From Asterella californica (lineage: Eukaryota > Streptophyta > Marchantiopsida > Marchantiales > Aytoniaceae): 64,000 nt of DNA. The notes under the pieces were generated by a model that was given only the letters and a program-made list of their open reading frames with translations, did no database searches and was not told the origin of the DNA. This document shows positions 53,206 to 64,000 of the stretch, one piece after another. Where the stretch lies: the NCBI GenBank assembly GCA_036924285.1, contig JAYKYS010000023.1:806001-870000 (forward strand), read 5' to 3'. The position numbers and the translations under genes were made by a program. Within the stretch, counting starts at the first letter, position 1; every line of letters starts with the position of its first letter.

Positions 53206-54290
53206 ATTTAGCATTCTTCTCTTCAAATTCATGGTGTGCTTCCATCAAAGCCATCAGAGGTGATCCTTGAGTGAGAGATAGGTCCTGTAACGACCTATGT
53301 TACACATAGGAAGTGTGTCTATTAGTAAGGTGTTTAGTTCTAACTAAGTGATGAGAATGTTTATTTGCTGCCAAAGTACTTTTAGGAGGTATCAAGTTAG
53401 TCATGACTAACTAAAAGTTAGTTATGGTTAAACTTAGCTGTACTTTTGGCAGAATTCAGATATTTGCTAAAGAGTGAGCACTACTATCTTGTCATCTTGT
53501 CTAAAAGGTAGAAAGGAGGTGGAAAGTATCCCTTATCTCCTTTTTGACTTGATATTAGTGGTTGGATTAAAGTTGTGGACTTTGTGGGCATTAAAAACAA
53601 GAAGAGATTCCACATGTTTCCTTTTTAGTGGGTCCTAGTGTAGAGGGGGGTGGAAATTCGAGATTCCTTGAGAATATTCCAAAATCCTTCTAGAAGTTGT
53701 TGACTTTGAAGGAATAAGCCCATGTGAAAAGGTAAAAAGCCCATGTGATTAATGCTTTTACCTTAAGTAATATCTTAGTAAAACCCGGTAAAAGTAGTTA
53801 CGGCTGAGTTACCGGAGGGTACCAAAGTAAAAACCTAGAATGTATAAATAGAGGAGTAGAGAAGAGCTCCTCATCCTTGTTTTCACATCGTCGTAATGAC
53901 AACTTGAGTAATATAGAGAGTGTGGGATATGTTTAGCATGTGAGAACTTGAGAGACGTCGTTAGAATGGAGGATTTTAGTGGATGAGTTTATGGAGATTG
54001 TTAGTTGATAATTTTGTGGGTGTATGAGTGAGTGAACTTAGCATTTTCCCTTCAAGTTCATGGTGTGCTTCCATCAAAGCCATCAGATGTGACCCCTGAG
54101 TGAGAGACAGGCCCGACATGTTGCAGATTCGTGGATGACGATCGTGGAGGTTGAGAGATCGGGGGGGGGGGGGTAGTTGATCGATAGGACCACGGAGGGT
54201 TTACAGTCCGACATGTGCACATTCATCGATGAATATCGTGGAGATTGATAGATTAGGGAGTAGTTGATCGATAGATCTACGGAGGGTTTA
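53206..54290 (+). repeat. Older LTR (copy D), split by a younger LTR
   Basis: 53206-53285 carries LTR sequence (TTAGCATTCTTCTCTTCAAA ... GAGTGAGAGATAGGTCC), and 54206-54290 resumes it (GTCCGACATGTGCACATTCA ... GGAGGGTTTACA), as in copy B at 50.35-50.52 kb. Only the last 170 bp or so of this LTR remain. Confidence 0.85.
53286..54205 (+). repeat. Solo LTR (copy C), 920 bp, nested in LTR copy D
   Basis: TGTAACGACC...GGGTTTACA, complete ends, flanked by GTCC on both sides (53282-53285 and 54206-54209). No internal domain follows, so it is a solo LTR from recombination. TATAAATA with hairpin is near 53.84 kb. A run of about 13 G lies near 54163. Confidence 0.9.
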
Positions 54291-57050
54291 CAAGACCAAA
54301 ATGTGACTTGGAACCGACCCAGTCATTACCTCATGCCCCAGAGTCCGTTCGCTGAACCTTGAGGTCGGGTGATTCGTCCTGGCTCACCTAGGCATCGAGC
54401 CCCCCTCGTATATATTTTTGAGGATCCGTGGCCCCGCCCTCCTCTTTAGTCCCTCAAAATTATATCACAACCGATTACAGGATCGATCATAATTCTCAAC
54501 TCAGAGACAGTTCGAGGAGTTCTGCATATCATTAGAAAGCTCTCGTTGGGGCCTTTCTAATGATAGCTTACTCATCTCGAGATCTTATGTGGATCTCCGT
54601 CCACGACCTAAAACATTGCTGGAGCTCCAACACTTATGTTCAGATATTTGTATGTTCTTTGGTGAAAATATATTTCTGAAATAAATGAGATAGTTTTTAT
54701 TGCTATTTTACCGAACTATAAAAGTATTATATATTTTTCCTTGGTATTGTTTGATATCCAATTAATCTTATCTACTATCAAATGTCCAAATATTTTACTT
54801 TATAAAACTTCAGCATCAACATTCGATCTATACGAACATAATAATTAAAATTTAACCATCATTTTTTATTGAATTAAATATTCAGAATTTAACATTTTGA
54901 AAGATAATAAGTACTCATCATGAATCGTTACATGTTGATTAACTGACGTTGGGATCATTTTAACCTTAAAGGTTGGAGATGTAAAATTTTTAATAGCTCT
55001 AGTTCGTACTTTCAAGTGACTCATTTTAATATTCTCATTCTATTTCTCTATGAGGATGGATTTCCAAAAAGTAAAAAAAGATTATGCAAATTAGAAATAT
55101 CAGGTGAAGCTTATCTTTATTATTCCATTACATCGAGTTTTTTACCATTGTAATTTATTCAATTTGCAAATCTAAACTTACAATCTAATCTTATTACGTT
55201 CACAATCATTTTTACCAAATGTATAGATTCACAATCCATTTCCCTATACAATACTTTGTATATTTGTGTGGATAATTATTGTCTTTTCTTTCGGTTCCAC
55301 TAGAAGATAAGAAGTAATCTAAATAAGAATACTCGAAGTTTTCCAATGCTAGACATTACTAGTCATAGTATAAATATAAATTTGATCCAATGATTTGTTG
55401 TATAATATATCATCATTACTCACAAACTAATGAAGCATAAGTATGTTTTGATAATTGTTAGCGGACTTTTGTAAAAATACACATGAGTAAAGTCATCTAG
55501 TTTTGAAGTTGCAACACATAATGAATTGAAGCTTCTCATAGTGATATGATATTAAAAATAGTACTATTATTATGAAAAAATTCTGTTTCTTATCAATACA
55601 AGTGTCTATTCTTAACCCACATGCAGCAAATGAATCTCGAATTGACAACTAAACTAATATATTCATCTGAAAATAAGTCAAATGCATACTCAACATCGCA
55701 TTCCTTTTTCCTTTATGTGGTATTTTTCTTGCTGTCCGCGTGCTTTGGGTAGGTGCCACGTCAACCCTGGTCCTTCCTACTGCTTAAGTGGCTATCATAT
55801 AACACCTACTGTGTCTTCCAACTGGTACTAGGTTGGTATGACTTGTGACTTGTCTGTTTACTAGGTTGGTATAACTTGTGACGACAATAACGATACTCCC
55901 CTAGAAGACTCGTACATTATCTTCTGGCTTTTGTCTTCCAAGAAGACACACATCTTCCAGCTTCTGGGAAGAAGTTGACTTTATCTAAAAATATATCTCA
56001 AGTCAATCTTCTAGCTAAGCACATGGTAAACTTAAGTAACAAAGTTAATCCAATTATATATACACGAGGTTAATTTAAAAAATTTGGAAAAAATCCCAAA
56101 ATCTGCAAACTGTGGACACCACATGGTTTTGGTTCTTTCGTTACTAGAAATGGACATGTATAGTGAAAGTAACACCCAAAAAGCTAGGAAAGGAGATAAA
56201 AGTGAGTTATGTAGGCTTACGTACAAGTTTATTTATTTTATTAAACGAAAGCAGGAGCCACCTCAGTGAAAGAGACGCCCACTTAAGAAGAAGAAGTCCT
56301 TTGATCAAATCCTCCGAGTTCTTATGTAAGCATGTTGGTCTCTTGGATGGGAGTCTATGTTAGGTGTGTGACTACGTCTTGCACATCTAAGAGCGAGGGA
56401 TTGATGTCCTCCTTGAACGTGGGCTTCTTAGCCTAAGCCTCCGCATGCAACTGAGATTAAGAGTTAGAAGATACTTGATACAGCTGTGGGAGGGTTGTAA
56501 GTCCTACGAGGTGGTCTTATAGCTACGACTTCAGCTTAAAATCGGTTGCATGAAGATGGCATCGAGAGACGAGAAAATTTTATTAAACATTGAGTTAGCT
56601 TAGCTAGGGGTCTCCTTGATAAGTAAATGTGCGTATAAAGACATAAAGACCTCAGCTTAGTAAGGGGTTGCTTAGTCGAGGGCTTGTTTTCTAAGATAAA
56701 TCGACGTGCGGTGAGAGTTCAAAGACATTATAGAGAACTGAAGAGAGAGAGCAGACAGCATGCACAAGAGAGAGAGGAGAAGATTTTGATCACTGAGAGC
56801 ATTGATGATGAGTTGAGACGTGAATAAAGTTTCTTATGTCTTGAAAAGCTTATTTGCACAAATTTGAGTATCTGATTGACCTTGGTGGATAAAAGAGATC
56901 ATATTTGAGTTATAATCACTTGCAGCAATCTATTTTTCTTTTGATTGCTCTCATAATTAATCACAGTTAAGAGGTCCACCCTCCTCAGAAAGACTCTTTT
57001 CATGACAACAGAGTAGTTGTAAGTATCAGCTAGTGATTCCAATTTCAACA
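54291..57050. other. No genes; AT-rich
   Basis: 54.65-55.7 kb is strongly AT-rich with no frames. AGAAGACACACATCTTCC near 55.94 kb is a short inverted repeat. 56.3-57.0 kb has short frames without motifs. Confidence 0.5.
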
Positions 57051-57079
57051 ACGAGGAATATCATTTCAATCGGTGTCAA

Positions 57080-57560
57080 TGATACTTCTCACGTTGTTAT
57101 TCTATCGATTGTGTGAGATATGAAAGGGATCTATGAGGTTACGAAGGATCTTCGGTGATACTCAGATGCAGTGGACGTCATTGAGCTAGATGATTTCATC
57201 CAAGAGTTTGACAGTTGGTGTGATATGCAGTAGATACAGAACTCTCTTCATGAGATGGAAGAGATTGTTTCAACACTTGGAGGTGTCACTGATGGACTAC
57301 TATCACGAGTTCAAGCGAGACTATGGTGTAGATATCGAGTTGTGAAGACAATATTGATCTGTCAACTATGCGTCGATTACTACTGATACGTTCACTTGCC
57401 GTGTGACATCAACGAGTTCTGGTGTAACGACATGCAGTGTTGGTAGTACGATGTCGAGGTGAGAGTTTTCTTGGGAAGGACAGAACCTTCTGTTGTGATA
57501 TGACTGTGATACGTCTACTCAGGAAAGCGTTGGGCTTCTAGCTGTGGTTGCTTACTCAAG
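57080..57560 (+). pseudogene. Very degraded gag-like stretch
   Basis: ELDDFIQEFDSWCDMQ, LHEMEEIVSTLG and, shifted, LEVSLMDYYHEFKRDYGV recall gag capsid sequence, but stops and frameshifts are dense. Confidence 0.35.
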
Positions 57561-57710
57561 GAGGTAGTCTTCAAGTTATAAGGTGGTACTGTAAATCACT
57601 CACACATGTCTATTGGCTCCTCTAATATGTTCAGAAAGTAAAAATCAGGACTAACTAGCATTAATAAGGTCTGATGGCGATTTTAACACTCAAGAATGGA
57701 AAACATGTGA

Positions 57711-57735
57711 CCTAAACCCTAAACCCTAAACCCTT
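57711..57735. repeat. Interstitial plant telomere repeat
   Basis: CCTAAACCCTAAACCCTAAA followed by CCCTT: about 3.5 copies of CCCTAAA, the plant (TTTAGGG)n motif. Confidence 0.85.
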
Positions 57736-58544
57736 CTAAACTTCTCCTACATGTAAAAGAGGCCCTACTGGACACACACACGAAGTTTCAGCCTGAGATC
57801 AAATTCAAGCACCGGGATATGGACAGAAATGTTGTGAGTAAGGAAATTATGACAATTTCTAGTACCCATATAGCTATTTGACCTAGAACAGATAATTGGC
57901 TTGATAATTTCGATGATTCTTACATGATTTGAATCTACAGCATGCTGAACATCTCTGTGAAATTTGACCTCCTGATTGTACACAATACTCCAGATCTCGA
58001 TCTCTGGAGTTGCAGCTCTAGATTGAGAGCTTTTCAGACCCCTTCTACTTCAGCGGTCGCCTTGAATTACTCAGTCATTCAAATGACATGAAACTTTTTG
58101 GACAGTCATATCCCTACTGACAGTGAGCGCAACCACGAAAGTTTGAAGCAATTATCTCAACTCTACTGCAATTGACACCAAAAATCCCAAAATCATCAAC
58201 TGTGATGCAATTTCAGCCAAATCCGAACTTCAAATTGGCATAACTCCTTCTTTATTGCTCCAAATCGATAAAAACTTTCACAGACAATGACCAGCACGAC
58301 GAGCTCTCTCTTCTTGTGTTCTTAGATTTCGCAATGTCCTTGTCAAATGCTTGAACTTCTCTTTAGACCCCTGCTTCTAAAGTTAGTGTTTCACAAAAGA
58401 CAAAAATGGACCAATGGGAGTTCATAGCTTCACTACCTTGTCCTTTTGTGCTCCAAACCACGTTGTCGTGTCGTGGACCAGCTCCTACCTGAAATTCAGA
58501 CTTCGATGCTTGTCGCTCCAAAGACACTCATGAGAAAGACAAGT

Positions 58545-59015
58545 TAGGTCTTAGCTTATGAGCTTTTGGCATCATTTCAGATCTTCACTTTCAGCGCATC
58601 AGTTGATAGAGCTCTTTGTCAGCATTCCATGGGCACTTCGTCTACTTCGTTTGGACGCTTAGTGGAGAAGTTACAAGACTCGAAAGATGGGTAAAACAAG
58701 CTATGCCTCAGCTTATAGACTTTTGGCACAATTTTGGATCTCCGCTTTCATCGCATCAGTGGATAAAGCTCTTTGTCAGCACTTCATGGGCACTTTGTCT
58801 ACTTTGTTTGGACGCCTAGTGGAGAAGTTACAAGACTCGAAAGATGGATAAAACAATCTAGGCCCCAGCTTACGGACTTTTGGTAGAATTTCGGATCTTC
58901 GCTTTCATCGCACCGATGGATAGAGCTCGTTGTCAGGTTTCCATGGGCGTCTTGTCTATTTCATTTGGACGTCTAGTGGAGAAGTTATGTGACTCGAAAG
59001 AAAGAAAAATCTAGT
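58545..59015 (+). repeat. 157-bp tandem repeat, 3 copies
   Basis: TTTTGG landmarks fall at 58564, 58721 and 58878, and each unit contains AGTGGAGAAGTTA and a CGAAAG tail. Units are diverged. Two further units lie at about 61290-61600 (TTTTGG at 61312 and 61470). Confidence 0.8.
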
Positions 59016-61142
59016 TAAGCTCTAGTTTACTTGCTGATTGGGTATTTGCAGCCCCATACGTTATATTTAAGACACAAGGGGCCTGCTTCTTGGTTATTGA
59101 AGAAGATTGGTACGTACAGAGACTGACGTAAGGGGATTGCTTAAGGGGCTAGCTTGCACTTGCAACCTTTCAGTGGATGGTTCGGGAGATTTAGAGGTCC
59201 AATGTAAACGCACAAGACGCGTTGGGTTCAGATCTATGCAGGCTATGCGTTGTTAAGACGGTTCATGTAGAGACAGATCGGGGGACGTGTTCTGGGAGAA
59301 ATTGGGACGCAGGAGAGAGATTTGGGAGAGCTTCAATGACATGTGAAGTGGAGTTGGACCGTTCGGACCGTTCCGGAGTCCAAACTTGTTGTCCTTGGAT
59401 CCATTGGGATCAGAACAACGAGTTCTTCAGGAAATTGAAGACGATACCAAGTTTCATCGGACGGTTTAGGAGTTCTGAGTGAAATTGACTCGCATGGAAG
59501 CGTTTGCGTCAAGTTTTTCATCGTCTGCGATCTGAAATTGGGTTGTTCTTCGTGATCGATGAGTCAATCTCTTCGTTCTTGGTGCCTACGGGACCAAGGA
59601 GTCTTCATCTACGCATAGGAGAAGACCATACATGGATTGGATTGTTGGTTTGGGTGAGGTGAGCGAGTTTGAGCCGTAGGGAATCGGTTTACGTCAGTTT
59701 TTTGCAACCTGCGATCAAATTTCTTGCGTGGTTTTGCAAGAGGAACTCCAAACGGCTTGTTTGGAGTCTCGTTGGGTTCATGATAGCTAGATCTTCCTGC
59801 TTGAGAAGACAGATATCAGATCAAGCGATCCGTTTGAGCGGTGCGTGCGGTTTTAAGCCGCAGGGAGGAGTTCTTGAAAGTTCGGTCACTTACGACCGAA
59901 AATCAGTGATATCTCGGCTGTTGGGAGTCGGATCTGATAGTCCTTGAGGTCAACGGAGTTAGGAGAGTAGACCCTATCGACATCTGAAGTCCGTTTGGTG
60001 AAAGGAGAAAAGTTCTCAGATAGGTCTTTTTTGGTCCTTTCGCTACGGTTTTCATCCTTTGGAGTTCATTAGAGATCTAGTTGGCTATATAAAGTTGGTG
60101 GTAGCTATCTTTGGCTAAGAGCTTGTACATGGATGTGGTTTGGACTTGGGTTTCAATCGTGTGATATTGATGCAGCTCTTTTTATTAGCACAGGGAAGTT
60201 TTTCTTGCTTTGAGTTACGCTTTTGTAGTCTTGGGTCAGGGTTGGGATTAAGGGGTTTGTTTTAGGGGCTTTGAAGCATATTACAGACCGCTCTGGTCTG
60301 GTTCTCAGTTTTGTGTTCTTAGGAAGAAAGAACCGAAAGTGAAAAAACTGACGTAAATCAACTCCCTACGGCTCAAACTCGCTCACCTCACCCAAACCAA
60401 CAATCCAATCCACGTACTGTCTTTTCTTATGCGTAGAAGAGGACTCCCTGGTCGCGTAAGCACCAAGAACGAAGGGCTTGGCTCACCGATCGTGAAGAAC
60501 AACCCAATTTCAGATCGCAGGTGATGAAAAACTTGACACAAACGCTTCCTTACGAGTCAATTTCACTCAGAACTCCTAAACCGCTCGATGAAACTTGGTA
60601 TCGCCTTCAATTTCCTGAAGAACTTGTTGTTCTGATCCAGATGGATCCAAGGATAGCAAGTTTGGACTTCGGAACGGCCTGAACGGTCCAACTCTACTTC
60701 ACAGGTCACTGAAGCTCCCCAAATCTCTCTCCTGCGTCCCAATTTCTTCCAGAACACATCCCCCGATCCGTCTCTTCATGAACCGTCTTAACCCACACGT
60801 AGCTTGCACCTATATGAACCCAATGACACCTTGCGCGCATACATTGGACTTCCCAATTCTCCAAAATGTCCACCGACAAGTCGTAGAAACAAGCAAACCC
60901 CTTATGCAGCCCCCTTACGTCAGTCACAGTATGTATCAGTTTTCTTCCATAATCAGGAAGCAGGCCTCTTGCGTCTTTAATATAACGTCTAGGGCTGCAA
61001 ATACCCAATCAGCAAGTAAACTAGAGCCTAACTCGATTTTCCCTTCTTTCGAGTCACATAACTTCTCCACTAGGCGTCCAAATGAAATAGATAAGACGCC
61101 CATGGAAACCTGACAATGAGCTCTATCCATCGGTGCGATGAA
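58895..61142. repeat. Large inverted repeat, arms about 800 bp
   Basis: Arm 1 58895-59697 and arm 2 60343-61142 are reverse complements with moderate divergence (for example CTAGTTTACTTGCTGATTGG; AACCAACAATCCAATCCACG). The spacer is about 645 bp. The repeated sequence resembles retroelement leader and LTR DNA; CTATATAAAG near 60.09 kb is a TATA candidate in the spacer. Confidence 0.8.
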
Positions 61143-61144
61143 AG

Positions 61145-63062
61145 AAGCTCATTTTCGTGGTTGTTTTTCTCTGTCTTGTCTTTGTTCAGCACAATACATC
61201 TCCACAGCCAGGAACCTCGCATTTTCCTGGACATCCTTCACGCAAAAGCCAACACGATATCGGCTCCAAAGACACTCATGGATAAAACAAGCTAGGCCCC
61301 AGCTTACGGACTTTTGGCACAATTTCGGATCTTTGCTTTTATCGCATCAATGGATAGAGCTCTTTGTCAACTTTCCATGGACACTTCGTCTACTTCGTTT
61401 GGACGCATAGTGGAGAAGTTACAAGACTCGAAAGAGGGGTAAAACAAGCTAGACCCCAGCTTACGAGCTTTTGGTACAATTTCGGATCTTTGCTTTCATC
61501 GCACCGATGGATAGAGCTCGTTGTCAAGTTTCCATAGACATCTTGTCTATTTCATTTGGACGCCTAGTGGAGAAGTTATGTGATTCGAAAGAAGGGAAAA
61601 TCGAGCTAGGCCCTAGTTTACTTGTTGACTGGGTATTTGCAGCCCTAGGCGTTATATTAAAGATGCAAGGGGTCTGCTTCTTAATTATTGAAGAACATTG
61701 GTACGTATAGAGACTGACATAAGGAGGCTGTTTAAGGGATTAGCTTGCACCTGCAACCTGTCAGCGGATGGTTCGAGAGATTTGGAGGTCCAATGTAAAC
61801 GCGCAAGACGTCTTTGGGTTCAGATCTGTGCAGGCTACGCGTTGGTTAAGACGGTTCATGAAGAGATGGATCAGAGGATGTGTTCTGAGAGAAATTGGGA
61901 CGCAGGAGAGAGATTTGGGGAAGCTTCAATGACCTATGAAAGAGAGTTGGACCGTTCCGGAGTCCAAACTTGCTGTCCTTGGATCCATCGGGATCAGAAC
62001 AATGAGTTCTCCAGGAAATTGAAGACGATACCAAGTTTCATCGGGCGGTTTAGGAGTTATGAGTGAAATTGGCTCGCAAGGAAGCGCTTGTGTCAAGTTT
62101 TTCATCGTCTACGATCTGAAATTGGGTTGTTCTTCGCGATCGGTGAGCCAAGCTCTTCGTTCTTGGTGCTTACGCGACCAGGGAGTCTTCATCTACGCAT
62201 AAGAGAAGATAGTACGTGGATTGGATTGTTGGTCTGGGTGAGGTGAGCGAGTTTGAGCTACAAGGAGTCGATTTACGTCAGTTTTTGCAACTTGTGACCA
62301 AATTTCTTGTGTGGTTTTGCAAGGGGAACTCCAAACAGCTTGTTTGGAGTCTTGTTGGGTTCATGATAGCTAGATCTACCTGCTTGAGAAGACAGATATC
62401 ATATCAAGCGATCCGTTTGAGCGGTGCATGCGGTTTTAAGCCGCAGGGAGGAGTTTTTGAAGGTTCGATCACCTGCGAATCGGTGATATCTCGGCTGTTG
62501 GGAGTCGGATCTGATAATCCTTGAGGTCAACGGAGTCAAGGGAGAAGACCCTATCGACATCTAAAGTCCGTTTGACGAAACGAGAAAGTTCTCAGATAGA
62601 CCTTTTTCGGTTCCTTCGCTACGGTTTTTATCCTTTGGAGTTCGTTAGAGATCTAGTTGGCTATATACAGCTTATGGTAGCTAGCTTTGGCTAAGAGCTT
62701 GTACATGGATGTGGTTTGGACTTGGGTTTCAATCGTGTGATACTGGTGCAGCTCTTTTTGTTAGCAAAGGGAAGTTTTTCTTACTTTGAGCTACGCTTCG
62801 GTAGTTTTGGGTCAGGGTTGAGATTCAAGGGTTTGTTTTAGGGGCTTTGAAGCAGATTATAGACCGCTTTGTTCTGTTTCTTAGTTTTGTGTTCTTAAGG
62901 AAGAAAGAACCGGCAGTGTACATACATTTGGAGTTGTATATATAGCAGCGCTCGTTCTCATAGTTGTTTTTCTCTGTCTTTTCTCTGTTCAGCACAATAC
63001 ATCTCCACAGCCAGGAACCTCGCATTTTCCTGGACATCCTTCACGTAAAATCCGACACGATA
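61145..63062 (+). repeat. Direct copy of the repeat complex with short terminal repeats
   Basis: 61288-62917 is a direct copy of about 58700-60336. It is bracketed by two copies of a segment of about 110 bp (61145-61260 and 62950-63062) containing GCACAATACATCTCCACAGC. An open frame of about 100 codons ending FIGRFRSSE or similar is shared by the copies at 59.2, 60.7 and 61.7 kb, but it lies in leader-like DNA and I do not call it a gene. Confidence 0.7.
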
Positions 63063-63064
63063 AC

Positions 63065-63655
63065 GTGATGACTTAATTTCACACATAGGCAACCACGTCA
63101 AGCCCTTAAAGTACCAGCGTAAATCTTAAACTACATATGAAGACATGTAAAATGACACATAATCCTGAAAGATACCTTAAACCAGCTAGAAAGCGTGCAT
63201 GGGCGATATATAAGTACAAGCCATGAGCTTAAACACTATCAACATGATAAACTTAAGTTATGTATTTTGAACATCATAGACAAGTATGAAATCACTTGCA
63301 CAAGCGTACGAATGCTTGAACAAGATAAATAGTATACTATCAACCTACTAGGACTCAAAACATATAACACAACGGTGTTAACATATGCATAAAGGACTAG
63401 AAGTAGTGTTAAGCTAACTTCTACGACTACTAAAACTCAAGTGTCGGAGTAGAAGCGTTACACATAGTCGTCAATGCTCACAACCTCCAGAATCGACTTT
63501 CTTGAGGTCTCAACTTCACTCAGGGAGGTTAACTCCTGGTAGAGGAGGTGAATTATTCACAATGTGAAATGATTCACATCATGACAGTAGAGGGAGGAGT
63601 TGCCTCCGCTACTGATAGTGCAGCCAATGTAGGTGGAGATGTTGGAGGTAGTGGT
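63065..63655. other. No feature seen
   Basis: Short frames only. GAATTATTCACAATGTGAAA and GATTCACATC near 63.55 kb form a small imperfect repeat. Confidence 0.45.
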
Positions 63656-63659
63656 CGTT

Positions 63660-64000
63660 AGGCACCACTAGGGTTTAACCCTTTGGTTCACTTCTTCCAA
63701 TGTTTGAAGAAGAACTATCAGGATGTTAAGACGGATAAGCTCAAGAGCTTGTAGGAGTTCCAAGAGAGGACTGGAGAGAGCTTACGTGAGACATTCACTC
63801 GCATGAGACGGTTGATCAGTGTCACCTCAAGGAGTGACGAAGGCGCAAGCGGTACAGTGTTGGTATGAGATATTAGACTGTGAGCTGCAATGAAGAGTTA
63901 GAGATGCGACTCTCTTACAAGTAACGACTCCTATATTGACTAAGTTTGACTAAGCGTATGGAGCTCAACATGATCGAGGAGAGAGTGATGACTGCTGGCT
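63660..64000 (+). pseudogene. Gypsy gag fragment, cut by window edge
   Basis: NPLVHFFQCLKKNYQDVKTD is followed after a TAG by EFQERTGESLRETFTRMRRL, the capsid motif preceding a frameshift, and AQAVQCWYEILDCELQ. A plus-strand element continues beyond the window. Confidence 0.7.

Noticed and set aside
54160..54175. Run of about 13 G
   Set aside because: Homopolymer expansion inside an LTR (copies A and B have shorter runs); possibly length error.
59222..62066. Shared frames of about 86-122 codons ending FIGRFRSSE
   Set aside because: They are copies of one repeat in leader-like DNA; shared openness follows from recent duplication and no domain is seen.
1..64000. U4, U6, U12, U3, 5S rRNA, CRISPR arrays
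   Set aside because: I looked for their hallmark sequences on both strands by eye and found none; a covariance-model scan would be needed to exclude diverged copies.

Overview
This window looks like nuclear DNA from a land plant. The evidence is plant-type spliceosomal U1, U2 and U5 snRNA genes with upstream elements at plant-like spacing, Ty3/gypsy and Ty1/copia retrotransposons with plant primer-binding sites, a PIF/Harbinger transposase, a GH17 beta-1,3-glucanase remnant, a tRNA-Ala(TGC) and a short array of the plant telomere repeat. The species cannot be fixed; a bryophyte or other early-diverging lineage is only a guess. I found no intact protein-coding gene. Every protein signal is broken by stops or frameshifts, and most belongs to mobile elements.

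Layout. 0-7.2 kb: LTR pieces of one gypsy family, a gypsy integrase tail, a broken retroelement-type ORF on +, and a minus-strand gypsy fragment. 7.7-16.2 kb: first snRNA block, U5(+), U2(-), U2(-), U5(-), separated by duplicated and inverted flanks. 16.4-23.6 kb: a hAT-like MITE with a perfect 8-bp target duplication, a dead Harbinger transposase, and a longer minus-strand gypsy element (gag with two zinc knuckles, protease, start of RT). 23.6-32.6 kb: second snRNA block, U5(+), a rearranged U2 piece, a 5'-truncated U2, a variant U5(-), a 0.6-kb deleted copia element, and two U1 genes(-). 33-43 kb: AT-rich sequence, a gypsy RT fragment, and a copia element (LTR, gag, protease, integrase) lacking RT. 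43-45.7 kb: tRNA-Ala, a truncated U5 and an inverted U2 upstream region with no U2. 45.7-54.3 kb: a minus-strand copia pol with an internally relocated and inverted piece of RT, the GH17 pseudogene, and gypsy gag remnants among LTRs, including a solo LTR nested in an older LTR. 54.3-64 kb: AT-rich sequence, telomere-like repeats, and a large inverted and direct repeat complex built from retroelement leader and LTR sequence.

The most interesting part is the snRNA cluster. Ten full or partial spliceosomal snRNA copies can be read by eye (two U1, four U2-derived, five U5 including one truncated, counting fragments). The U1, U2 and U5 copies share an upstream element close to AACCCATAAGC about 60-73 bases before the 5' end, so they look like one co-regulated family. 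Three full-length copies carry changes exactly in their pre-mRNA recognition sequences: the U1 5' end (pairing shifted toward an AU-type 5' splice site), the U2 branch-site sequence (GTAGTA to GCAGTA) and U5 loop 1 (GCCTTTTAC to GCCTTGTAC). The U5 variant, and to a lesser degree the U1 variant, keep paired stems through compensatory changes. These are either decaying copies or divergent snRNA paralogues with altered specificity; expression data would decide.
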